This document shows, one piece after another, positions 15,546 to 23,110 of a stretch of 23,110 nt of DNA. The notes below the pieces were generated by a model. It was not told where the DNA came from and made no database searches. It worked only from the letters and a program-made list of their open reading frames with translations. This stretch comes from Rhodobacteraceae bacterium UBA1957 (GTDB lineage: Bacteria > Pseudomonadota > Alphaproteobacteria > Rhodobacterales > Rhodobacteraceae): positions 9,538 through 32,647 of the forward strand of contig DDEJ01000009.1 in the NCBI GenBank assembly GCA_002336405.1, written 5' to 3'. The first letter of the stretch is position 1. Every line of letters begins with the position of its first letter. Made by a program: the position numbers and the translations under genes.

Positions 15546-18500
15546 TTATTCAGCTGGAATGGACATCTCCGCAATCTCCAAGGGATGGGTCATTTTATTA
15601 AGCATTTCCTTAGGACAAATCTGGATAAATTTAGAGAGTTCAAGATCCCAGTTTTGCAAAATATCCGATGCGCGTTCACTGCCAGTTTCCGTGGCATGGC
15701 GCTCGGTCAATTCCTTCAACTGGTCTTGCCAATGAGAGACCGTCACTGGGCAACTCACCAGCGTTTCCATGTTCAGACGCGAGGTTGCAACACCATCGGG
15801 ATCATACAGATAGGCCATACCACCGGTCATGCCCGCCCCAAAGTTGGCACCTATAGATCCAAGGATAACCGCGACACCGCCAGTCATATACTCGCACCCG
15901 TTTGAGCCACAGCCCTCGATCACCACATGCGCACCAGAATTACGCACCGCAAATCTTTCGCCAGCGCGGCCGGCAGCAAACAGATACCCCGCGGTTGCCC
16001 CATAGAGCACTGTGTTTCCGATAATCGTATTCTGAGCCGCAACCAAACGGCTTGCCAAAGCCGGCCGCACCACAATCATCCCACCAGACAGGCCTTTACC
16101 AACATAATCGTTGGCATCACCTGACACCTCAAGCTTTAGCCCACGGGTTGCAAAAGCTCCAAGCGACTGGCCAGCGCTGCCAGACAGCTTGATCGTCAGA
16201 TGATTGTCTTGGAGACTGTTATTCATCCCGAATTTTTTCACGATATGGCTCGAGACCCGCGTTCCCACCGTCCGATGGGTGTTTTGCACTGCATAAGACA
16301 GCTGCATTTTTTCACCATCATTGAGAAACCGCGCCGCATCAGAAACAATTTCAGCATCCAGCGTATCGGGAACCTCGGTGCGGGTTTTGCTGCGATCATA
16401 GACCAGCTTGTTGGACCCATCGACCTTGATCAACAGCGGATTGAGGTCCAAATCATCAAGGTTATCCGCCCCACGACTGACCTGCGACAGCAGATCTGCC
16501 CGCCCGATCACATCACTGAGAGACCGCGCACCAATCGAAGCCAAGATCTCACGGACCTCTTGGGCATAGAACGTGATCAGGTTGACCACCTTATCTGCAG
16601 AGCCGGTGAACTTGTCGCGCAGCTCTTGATTTTGCGTACACACTCCGACCGGACAAGTGTTGGACTGGCATTGGCGTACCATGATACAGCCCATCGCGAT
16701 CAAGGCAGCAGTGCCGATACCGTATTCTTCGGCGCCCATCATCGCCGCCATCACGATATCGCGGCCCGTGCGCAGCCCGCCATCTGTGCGCAGCGTCACC
16801 CGCCCGCGCAGATTGTTCATCGCCAGCACCTGATGCGCCTCAGTCAGACCCATTTCCCATGGCAGGCCGGCAAATTTGATCGAGGTTGCCGGCGACGCGC
16901 CGGTGCCACCGTTATGACCTGAAATCAGGATCACGTCAGCTTTGGCTTTGGCCACACCCGCTGCAATCGTGCCAACACCAGAGGCTGCCACCAGCTTTAC
17001 TGTCACTTTGCAACGCGGGTTGATCTGTTTCAGATCGTAAATCAGCTGCGCCAGATCTTCGATGGAATAAATATCGTGATGCGGAGGTGGGGAAATCAAC
17101 GTGACCCCTTTGGTCGAATGACGCAACCGCGCAATCAGATCGGTGACCTTCATTCCGGGCAATTGTCCGCCTTCGCCTGGCTTTGCACCCTGTGCGACTT
17201 TGATCTCCAGCTCTTCGCATTGGTTGAGATATTCCGCCGTCACACCAAAGCGTCCCGACGCCACCTGTTTGATCTTGGCAGAGGGGTTGTCACCGTTGGG
17301 TTCTGGCACAAAATGCGCAGGATCTTCACCGCCTTCGCCGCTGTCGGATTTCGCCCCAATCCGGTTCATCGCCACGTTGAGGGTTTTATGCGCCTCTGGG
17401 CTCAGCGCTCCAAGGCTCATACCTGGCGTGACAAACCGCTGGCGGATCGCGGTGATGCTTTCGACCTCTTCCAATGGCACCGGAGCACCCAAAGCTTTGA
17501 AATCCATCAGATCGCGCAGATGGATGGGTGGACTGGCCTGCATGCGGCCGGCATATTTTTTCCACAGCTCATAACTGGCCGAATTACAGGCCGATTGCAT
17601 CATGTGCATGGTCTGGGCCTGCCAGGCATGGGTCTCACCAGTCCGGCGCGATTTGTAAAAACCGCCAATCGGCAACACGTCGGTACCGCTTGTCCATCCA
17701 AGGGCATGGATCTCTTTCGCTTTATTCTGGATACCACTGACACCAATACCCGAGATCCGGCTGGTCATACCGGGAAAATATTCCGCACACATCGCCCGCG
17801 ACAGACCAATAGCTTCAAAGTTCAGCCCGCCCCTGTAAGAAGACACCACGGAAATACCCATCTTGGCCATAATCTTTAACAGACCCTGATCGATCGCTGT
17901 CTTATAGCGGTTGACCACCTCGGTCAGCGGACCATCCAACAAGCCACGATCGATGCGCTGCGCCAGAGAATCCTCAGCCAGATAGGCGTTGACCACCGTG
18001 GCGCCTGCACCCACCAGCACGGCAAAATAATGCGGATCGACACATTCAGCCGCCCGCACGTTCAGCGAACAAAACGTCCGCAGTCCCTTGGTGGTCAGAT
18101 GGCTGTGTACCGCTGATGTCGCAAGGATCATCGGCATGGACACTTTTTCAGAATCAGAATGATGGTCAGTCAGCACCAGATGCCCCACGCCCGAACGCAC
18201 CGCATCTTCTGCCTCGGCGCGAATGCGGGCCAAGGCGACCTGCAATGCATTGGGACTGGCATCCGCGGGGAAGGTACAATCGATCTCGGCCAGGTCTGCA
18301 TTAAAATGGCGTGTCAACTCATCCCATTGCGCATTGCCGACAAACGGGCTGTCAAGCACCAGTATTTCGGTCTGGGAGCTGCTTTCATCCAGTACGTTTT
18401 TAAGGTTTCCAAAGCGGGTCTTAAGGCTCATCACCCGAAACTCACGCAGGCTGTCGATCGGGGGATTGGTGACTTGCGAAAAGTTCTGACGGAAGAAATG

Positions 18501-20084
18501 CGACAGCGGACGGTAGGTTTTTGACAACACGGCGCTGGGGGTATCATCGCCCATTGAGGCCAATGTTTCTTTGCCGTCCTCAGCCATCGGTGCAAGGATC
18601 TGCTCAAGCTCTTCGATCGAATATCCCGCCGCGATCTGTCGCTTGCGCAACTCGGCGCCCGTAAACATAGGCGCCTCGATGATCTTGGCCAAATCGCTGT
18701 CCAGTTCGGTAATCCGCCCGACCCATTCACCAAATGGCTGGCTCGCCGCCAATTTATCCTTGATCTCTGTGTCGTGATACAAACGACCTTCCTGCATATC
18801 GACCGACAGCAATTGACCCGGGCCAAGCGCGCCCTTTTCAAGGACATTCGCCTCATCGATGGGTACCATGCCAGCCTCTGATCCTGCGATCAGCAAACCA
18901 TCACCGGTCACCACATACCGCATGGGGCGCAGGCCGTTGCGATCCAGACCGGCGCAAACCCAGCGCCCGTCGGTCATCGCCAAAGCTGCCGGGCCGTCCC
19001 AAGGTTCAATCACTGAATTGCAGTAAGAATACATGTCACGCCATGCATCTGGCAACTCAATCGCCTGTTTGGACCAACTTTCAGGGATCAGCATGGTTTT
19101 GGCCATTGGCGCATTGCGCCCAGCACGCACCAACATTTCAAACACCGCATCTAGGGCCGCAGAATCTGACGAGCCGTTGGGGATAATTGGCTTGATGTCA
19201 TCTGCCATGGCTCCGAACTCGGCCGAGGCCATCTTGATCTCGTGGCTTTTCATCCAGTTGATGTTGCCCTTCAGAGTATTGATCTCGCCATTGTGCGCGA
19301 GCATGCGGAAAGGTTGCGCCAACCACCATTGCGGAAAGGTGTTGGTCGAATAGCGCTGGTGATAAATCGCAAAGGCTGATTTGAAGCGCTTATCCATCAA
19401 ATCGGGATAGAACACCGCCACTTGCTCGGCCAGCATCATACCCTTGTAGATGATCGACCGACAGCTCAATGACGCAATATAAAGCCCTTGCACGCCAGCA
19501 TTTGCGGCAGCTTTTTCGATGCGACGACGAATCACGTATAGCTCGCGCTCAAAGGTTTGTTTATCAACACCCTTGGAGTTTGAGATCAAAATTTGTTCAA
19601 TTTCAGGGCGTGTGGCATTAGCTTTTTCGCCCAGACACTCGACATCAACCGGCACATGGCGCCAGCCAAAGATGTAATAGCCCATACGCAGGACCTCAGT
19701 CTCGACGATGGTACGGCAGGTTTCTTGTGCCCCAAAATCATGGCGGGGCAAGAACACCTGACCCACCGCCAATAATTCATCACCGCGCGGTTCGTGACCG
19801 GTGCGCCGAATCTGGTCTTGGAAAAAACCAACTGGAATATCGATATGAATACCCGCGCCGTCGCCAGTTTTTCCATCCGCATCCACCGCACCGCGGTGCC
19901 AGATCGCCTTGAGCGCGGCAATGCCGTGTTCGACAACTGTGCGACTGGGTTGTCCATCAATTGAAACCACAAGACCAACGCCACAAGACGCGTGTTCTTC
20001 AGCCTCGGAGTACATGCCGTTCTCGGCCATCCATGCGCGTTTAGCTGTTTCTGCGGCAACCCAATCAGCATCATATTTGGTCAT
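15546..20084 (-). CDS. gltB: Glutamate synthase (NADPH) large subunit GltB
   Basis: A 1512-residue amidotransferase that takes ammonia from glutamine and transfers it to 2-oxoglutarate, making two glutamates; it works with GltD. N-terminal Ntn-type glutaminase domain with nucleophile Cys34 in HASCGVG after a 33-residue propeptide; central domain at about 470-770; FMN-binding synthase barrel at about 820-1200, with SPPPHHDIYSIEDLAQLIYD; [3Fe-4S] ligands Cys1133, Cys1139 and Cys1144 in GCIMVRQCQSNTCPVG; and a C-terminal GXGXG helix domain. Full length. AGGGAG lies six bases before ATG 20084. Transcribed after gltD across a 91-bp gap and closed by a terminator. Confidence 0.97.
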   Translation of the reverse strand: MTKYDADWVAAETAKRAWMAENGMYSEAEEHASCGVGLVVSIDGQPSRTVVEHGIAALKAIWHRGAVDADGKTGDGAGIHIDIPVGFFQDQIRRTGHEPRGDELLAVGQVFLPRHDFGAQETCRTIVETEVLRMGYYIFGWRHVPVDVECLGEKANATRPEIEQILISNSKGVDKQTFERELYVIRRRIEKAAANAGVQGLYIASLSCRSIIYKGMMLAEQVAVFYPDLMDKRFKSAFAIYHQRYSTNTFPQWWLAQPFRMLAHNGEINTLKGNINWMKSHEIKMASAEFGAMADDIKPIIPNGSSDSAALDAVFEMLVRAGRNAPMAKTMLIPESWSKQAIELPDAWRDMYSYCNSVIEPWDGPAALAMTDGRWVCAGLDRNGLRPMRYVVTGDGLLIAGSEAGMVPIDEANVLEKGALGPGQLLSVDMQEGRLYHDTEIKDKLAASQPFGEWVGRITELDSDLAKIIEAPMFTGAELRKRQIAAGYSIEELEQILAPMAEDGKETLASMGDDTPSAVLSKTYRPLSHFFRQNFSQVTNPPIDSLREFRVMSLKTRFGNLKNVLDESSSQTEILVLDSPFVGNAQWDELTRHFNADLAEIDCTFPADASPNALQVALARIRAEAEDAVRSGVGHLVLTDHHSDSEKVSMPMILATSAVHSHLTTKGLRTFCSLNVRAAECVDPHYFAVLVGAGATVVNAYLAEDSLAQRIDRGLLDGPLTEVVNRYKTAIDQGLLKIMAKMGISVVSSYRGGLNFEAIGLSRAMCAEYFPGMTSRISGIGVSGIQNKAKEIHALGWTSGTDVLPIGGFYKSRRTGETHAWQAQTMHMMQSACNSASYELWKKYAGRMQASPPIHLRDLMDFKALGAPVPLEEVESITAIRQRFVTPGMSLGALSPEAHKTLNVAMNRIGAKSDSGEGGEDPAHFVPEPNGDNPSAKIKQVASGRFGVTAEYLNQCEELEIKVAQGAKPGEGGQLPGMKVTDLIARLRHSTKGVTLISPPPHHDIYSIEDLAQLIYDLKQINPRCKVTVKLVAASGVGTIAAGVAKAKADVILISGHNGGTGASPATSIKFAGLPWEMGLTEAHQVLAMNNLRGRVTLRTDGGLRTGRDIVMAAMMGAEEYGIGTAALIAMGCIMVRQCQSNTCPVGVCTQNQELRDKFTGSADKVVNLITFYAQEVREILASIGARSLSDVIGRADLLSQVSRGADNLDDLDLNPLLIKVDGSNKLVYDRSKTRTEVPDTLDAEIVSDAARFLNDGEKMQLSYAVQNTHRTVGTRVSSHIVKKFGMNNSLQDNHLTIKLSGSAGQSLGAFATRGLKLEVSGDANDYVGKGLSGGMIVVRPALASRLVAAQNTIIGNTVLYGATAGYLFAAGRAGERFAVRNSGAHVVIEGCGSNGCEYMTGGVAVILGSIGANFGAGMTGGMAYLYDPDGVATSRLNMETLVSCPVTVSHWQDQLKELTERHATETGSERASDILQNWDLELSKFIQICPKEMLNKMTHPLEIAEMSIPAE

Positions 20085-20090
20085 TTCGAT

Positions 20091-20096
20091 CTCCCT
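20091..20096 (-). promoter_or_regulatory. Ribosome binding site deciding the gltB start
   Basis: AGGGAG, six bases before ATG 20084. It places the processed Cys at residue 34, as expected for a propeptide, and excludes the start 16 codons upstream. Confidence 0.7.
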
Positions 20097-20175
20097 AATT
20101 CCGCGTGGTAACACTGCCATGAGGCCCAGCACGGTTGATTTTTTGGTCTTCGATAAAGTGATAAAAGCGCGCGGC

Positions 20176-21609
20176 TTATTCTGCCGCCATCAGCTGGGTC
20201 TGGTTCAGATAGCCCAAGATCGCGTCAGCACTGTCGCGACCGTCTTTGATCGCCCAGACAACCAGCGAAGCGCCGCGCACGATGTCTCCCACGGCAAACA
20301 CCCCATCAAGCGCCGTTTTGCCAGTGGTAAAATCGGCCTTGACCGTGCCCCAACGGGTAACATCCAAACCATCAACATCCCACATTTTTGGTAGGTTTTC
20401 AGGCTCAAACCCGAGCGCTTTAATCACCAGATCGGCAGGTTCATCATATTCGGAACCTTCAATCGCCTCAGGCGACCGACGACCGGTGGCGTCTGGTGCG
20501 CCAAGGCGCATCTTTTGCACGCGCACTGCCGTGACAGGATCGCCAACAAATCCGTTCGGTGCGGCAAGCCATTCAAACACGACGCCTTCTTCTTCGGCGT
20601 TTTGCACTTCGCGTTGGCTGCCTGGCATATTGGCGCGGTCACGCCGGTACAGGCATTTCACGCTGACGGCCCCTTGGCGAATCGCACTGCGCACGCAATC
20701 CATCGCGGTATCACCACCACCGATCACCACGACGCGCTTGTCTGCCGCATTTAAGTCGCCGTTTTCGAACGCAGGGACGTCATCTCCGAAACCAACGCGA
20801 TTTGAAGCTGTCAGATAATCAATCGCCCGCACCACGCCTGCCGCGGCGGCGCCTTGAGTGTCGAGGTCGCGGCTTTTGTAAACACCGGTGGCAATCACCA
20901 ACGCATCGTGTTTTGCGCGCAGATCTGAAAAACTGATATCCTCACCGACCGAGCAATTGAGCACAAACTCAACCCCACCCTGTTGCAGTTGATCATTGCG
21001 CCTCAGCACAATATCTTTTTCAAGCTTAAAGCCCGGTATTCCATAAGTTAAAAGACCGCCCGCCCGGTCATAGCGATCATAGATTGTCACCTGCACACCT
21101 GCCCGGCGCAGCCGGTCTGCGGCTGCAAGCCCACCGGGGCCAGCCCCAATGATTCCAACGGATTCAGCACGTTCAACGTTGGGCTTGATGACTTTCGTCC
21201 AACCTTTTTCCCAAGCTGTATCAGTAATATATTTTTCAATTGCACCGATCGTCACTGTCCCATGACCGGATTGCTCAATCACGCAATTGCCCTCGCAAAG
21301 ACGGTCTTGCGGACAGATACGTCCACAGATTTCGGGAAAGGTGTTGGTCGCCTGAGACAAGGCATAGGCTTCTTCAAGCCGACCTTCTGCCGTCAGTCGC
21401 AGCCAGTCGGGAATGTTATTGTGCAACGGGCAATGGGTCTGACAATAAGGCACGCCACACTGACTGCAACGACTGGCCTGTTCCTCGGCTTTTTTAGCCG
21501 CATATTCGGCATAGATTTCGTCAAAATCCTGATTGCGAAGTTCCGCATCTCGTTTTGTGGGCATATCCCGGTCCACAGACACAAATTTCAACATCGGTTG
21601 CTCAGCCAT
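20176..21609 (-). CDS. gltD: Glutamate synthase (NADPH) small subunit GltD
   Basis: A 477-residue NADPH-oxidising flavoprotein that feeds electrons to GltB. Low-potential [4Fe-4S] cysteines: RCSQCGVPYCQTHCP (Cys48, 51, 56, 60) and CGRICPQDRLCEGNC (Cys95, 99, 105, 109). FAD motif IIGAGPGG (153-160); NADPH motif VVVIGGGDTAMDC at about 290-302. Start: ATG 21609 (MAEQPMLKF) with AGGGAG ten bases upstream; an in-frame ATG at 21633 precedes that site and is less likely. The order gltD-gltB is the reverse of E. coli gltB-gltD. The promoter must lie in the 213-bp divergent gap shared with uppP, but no clear sigma-70 pair is seen on this strand. Confidence 0.96.
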   Translation of the reverse strand: MAEQPMLKFVSVDRDMPTKRDAELRNQDFDEIYAEYAAKKAEEQASRCSQCGVPYCQTHCPLHNNIPDWLRLTAEGRLEEAYALSQATNTFPEICGRICPQDRLCEGNCVIEQSGHGTVTIGAIEKYITDTAWEKGWTKVIKPNVERAESVGIIGAGPGGLAAADRLRRAGVQVTIYDRYDRAGGLLTYGIPGFKLEKDIVLRRNDQLQQGGVEFVLNCSVGEDISFSDLRAKHDALVIATGVYKSRDLDTQGAAAAGVVRAIDYLTASNRVGFGDDVPAFENGDLNAADKRVVVIGGGDTAMDCVRSAIRQGAVSVKCLYRRDRANMPGSQREVQNAEEEGVVFEWLAAPNGFVGDPVTAVRVQKMRLGAPDATGRRSPEAIEGSEYDEPADLVIKALGFEPENLPKMWDVDGLDVTRWGTVKADFTTGKTALDGVFAVGDIVRGASLVVWAIKDGRDSADAILGYLNQTQLMAAE

Positions 21610-21831
21610 AACGCGACCACTCCCTATTCTCATTGGTTGTTGGCCTCATATCGCAAACCACTCTGGAATAAAAGGCAGTAAAGCTGCCCTTATTTTAGCC
21701 ACCTCACGAAGTTAATGATTTCACAAGCGGAAATCCGCACATATTAAGGCCGAACCGGACCCAATATGAGGGGTTCCCTTTGGGATCGACCCGATATATC
21801 CGTTAAATAGAGTTTTTATCGGATGCATCCA
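21610..21831. promoter_or_regulatory. Divergent gltD / uppP control region
   Basis: The gap contains several short dyads: GCGGA-AA-TCCGC (21727-21738) and CATATT-N17-AATATG (21740-21745 with 21763-21768). Either could be an operator for nitrogen control of gltDB or for uppP. No NtrC-type dyad (TGCACC/GGTGCA) and no sigma-54 element is visible. Confidence 0.35.
21780..21808 (+). promoter_or_regulatory. Putative uppP promoter
   Basis: TTGGGA (21780-21785), a 17-bp spacer and TTAAAT (21803-21808), each 4 of 6 matches. It would give a very short leader of about 15-17 bases before ATG 21832. Confidence 0.35.
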
Positions 21832-22638
21832 ATGGCGTCTTTCCACCTTCTACTCATTGCCATTCTGCAAGGTCTCACTGAATTCCTTCCGGTTTCGTCG
21901 TCTGGTCACCTAATCTTGTTGCCCAAGCTGACCGGATTGGAAGATCAGGGGCAAGCCATTGATATCGCAGTACATATTGGAACTCTTGGTGCTGTTGTCT
22001 TGTATTTTTGGCGTGATGTCCGAATGGCTGTGGGCGGCGTTCCACGGATGATTTACGGGAAACTTGATACGCCGGGAGCTAATTTAGCCTTTTTACTGAT
22101 GATCGCCACCGGACCGGTCATTTTGGTCGGCTTGGCGCTGAAGCTTACCGGTTTAAGTGATGTAATGCGCGGATCAGTGGCCTTAATTGGTTGGACTATG
22201 CTGGGGTTTGGAGGGCTGCTGTGGTGGTGTGATAGAACCGGCCCCACCGAAAAGACTGCCGAAAACTGGTCGCTGCGCCACGCGATCATTCTGGGGTTAT
22301 GGCAGGCGCTGGCGCTGATTCCCGGCACCTCGCGCTCGGGCATCTGCATCACCGGCGCGCGGCGTTTGGGCTATGGCCGCGAGGGGGCCGCCAAACTGTC
22401 AATGCTCATGTCAATCCCGACCATCATCGCCTCAGGGGTGCTACTGAGCGCCGAAATGGCCACAACGGCGGATTACGCGATTGTAAAAGATGCAGCACTG
22501 GCGGCAGTGTTTGCATTTATCGCTGCACTGGGCGCTTTGGTGCTGATGATGCGCCTGTTAAAAACTGTCAGCTTTACACCGTATGTGATTTACCGCGTGG
22601 TTTTGGGACTGGGATTACTGGTTTGGGCGTATACTTAA
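21832..22638 (+). CDS. uppP: Undecaprenyl-diphosphate phosphatase UppP
   Basis: A 268-residue inner-membrane enzyme that dephosphorylates undecaprenyl diphosphate so the lipid carrier can be reused for cell-wall and surface polysaccharide synthesis. Active-site motifs: QGLTEFLPVSSSGH (about 13-26) and PGTSRSG (about 165-171). About eight hydrophobic segments are visible and the length is normal. I prefer ATG 21832 (MASFHLLL) because it has GGA eight bases upstream and matches the usual short N-terminus. ATG 21823 is also possible and adds MHP. The TAA stop overlaps by two bases the TAA stop of the opposing partial gene. Functionally linked to mtgA nearby, though transcribed separately. Confidence 0.95.
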   Translation: MASFHLLLIAILQGLTEFLPVSSSGHLILLPKLTGLEDQGQAIDIAVHIGTLGAVVLYFWRDVRMAVGGVPRMIYGKLDTPGANLAFLLMIATGPVILVGLALKLTGLSDVMRGSVALIGWTMLGFGGLLWWCDRTGPTEKTAENWSLRHAIILGLWQALALIPGTSRSGICITGARRLGYGREGAAKLSMLMSIPTIIASGVLLSAEMATTADYAIVKDAALAAVFAFIAALGALVLMMRLLKTVSFTPYVIYRVVLGLGLLVWAYT

Positions 22639-23110
22639 GCCCCGCAACACCAACCCCCGCAATGCAGACAATCTTGCCTTGAAATGTCACACTCAAATGG
22701 CTGGTTGTCCGATGCGAAAGGTTTGGCAAGATCGTGTTTAAGTTTTTTCTCCCACACCGTTTTGAACTGAACTCCATTGGGGCCTTTCGACGCATCAAAC
22801 ACGGCCACTTCATACAACACAGTTTTAGGCGCTTCTGGATCGGCACTGGTGATTTCAATCTTAGCGGTGTCAATGACTTTGAATTTCTACTTGCCAAAAA
22901 TCCCCCTTAGAATTTCAGATTTAAGCGTGGTGTCACCCTTAAGATTTCCATCCACAACAACCCTCATTCTCTCGCCCTTGGTCACGGCCTGAACCACAAC
23001 CACATAGATGTCTTACTCGTGTTCAAACCGATCATTGGCCGGGTCGAGTTCAAGCGCCTTGTACCACTCCTTGGGATTTGCACGTATTGAGTCATTCAGG
23101 GCTGTCAGGG
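22635..23110 (-). pseudogene. Interrupted hypothetical gene with Cys-rich C-terminus, 5' end outside window
   Basis: One minus-strand frame reads as good protein from the window edge to TAA 22637-22635 but contains TAA (23015-23013) and TAG (22889-22887). No frameshift is needed. The segments are LTALNDSIRANPKEWYKALE onward to FEHE; DIYVVVVQAVTKGERMRVVV to RGIFGK; and KFKVIDTAKIEITSADPEAP to the end. The last 20 residues carry five cysteines (C-x6-C-x2-C-x3-CC). I do not recognise the family and see no domain I can name. It could be a decayed gene, two base errors in the sequence, or three fragments; the last piece has a possible GTG start at 22820 but no clear ribosome site. TAG and TAA act as normal stops in other genes here, so recoding is unlikely. 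Confidence 0.6.

Noticed and set aside
16200..16922. 240-codon plus-strand frame
   Set aside because: Antisense shadow of gltB, produced by its codon bias.
17076..17879. 267-codon plus-strand frame
   Set aside because: Antisense shadow of gltB; rich in His, Arg and Gln as expected for such shadows.
22635..23110. Stop-codon reassignment or selenocysteine/pyrrolysine decoding to explain the interrupted frame
   Set aside because: The stops are TAA and TAG, TAG ends a normal gene at 8660-8662, TAA ends several others, and no recoding element is visible.
1..23110. Search by eye for tRNA, rRNA, CRISPR repeats, insertion-sequence ends, attachment sites and phage genes
   Set aside because: Nothing convincing was found; intergenic gaps are short and fully described above.

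Overview
The window looks like chromosomal DNA of a marine alphaproteobacterium, most likely a roseobacter-type member of the Rhodobacterales. This rests on the style of the proteins (large-type GltB, HemP, MtgA, stand-alone HyuA, spermidine/putrescine-type ABC operon) and on moderate GC content judged by eye. No mobile element, phage gene, CRISPR array, tRNA or rRNA was found. Nearly every base is in intact, tightly packed housekeeping or transport genes.

Region 1 (about 58-7720) is a polyamine module. A class III aminotransferase of the putrescine/polyamine-pyruvate type and a GntR/FCD regulator lie on the minus strand. Divergently on the plus strand is a five-gene operon: periplasmic binding protein, ATPase, two permeases and a PuuB-like FAD amine oxidase, the last four joined by a 1-nt gap or 4-nt overlaps. 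Related GATC-centred palindromes sit in the promoters of both the aminotransferase and the transporter operon, so the GntR protein probably controls both. A hairpin plus T-run between the binding-protein and ATPase genes probably sets their expression ratio.

Region 2 (about 7721-8662) is a small plus-strand cluster of three overlapping genes: an unknown 53-residue protein, the hemin-uptake protein HemP, and an unknown 159-residue protein with an H-x3-C-x-C-x6-C motif. No heme receptor or heme ABC transporter accompanies it here. This is the least understood part of the window.

Region 3 (about 8730-15455, minus strand) reads, in order of transcription, mtgA (peptidoglycan glycosyltransferase), a glutathione S-transferase, queG (queuosine synthesis), a stand-alone hydantoinase A/oxoprolinase-type gene, then msrB and msrA (methionine sulfoxide reductases; TAATG overlap) and an EamA/DMT exporter.

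Region 4 (15498-21609, minus strand) is gltD followed by gltB, the two subunits of NADPH glutamate synthase, closed by a strong intrinsic terminator. Divergent from gltD is uppP (undecaprenyl-diphosphate phosphatase, plus strand). Its stop codon overlaps, on the opposite strand, the stop of a partial reading frame at the right edge. That frame is protein-like throughout but is broken by two in-frame stop codons, so it is called a pseudogene (or sequence error).
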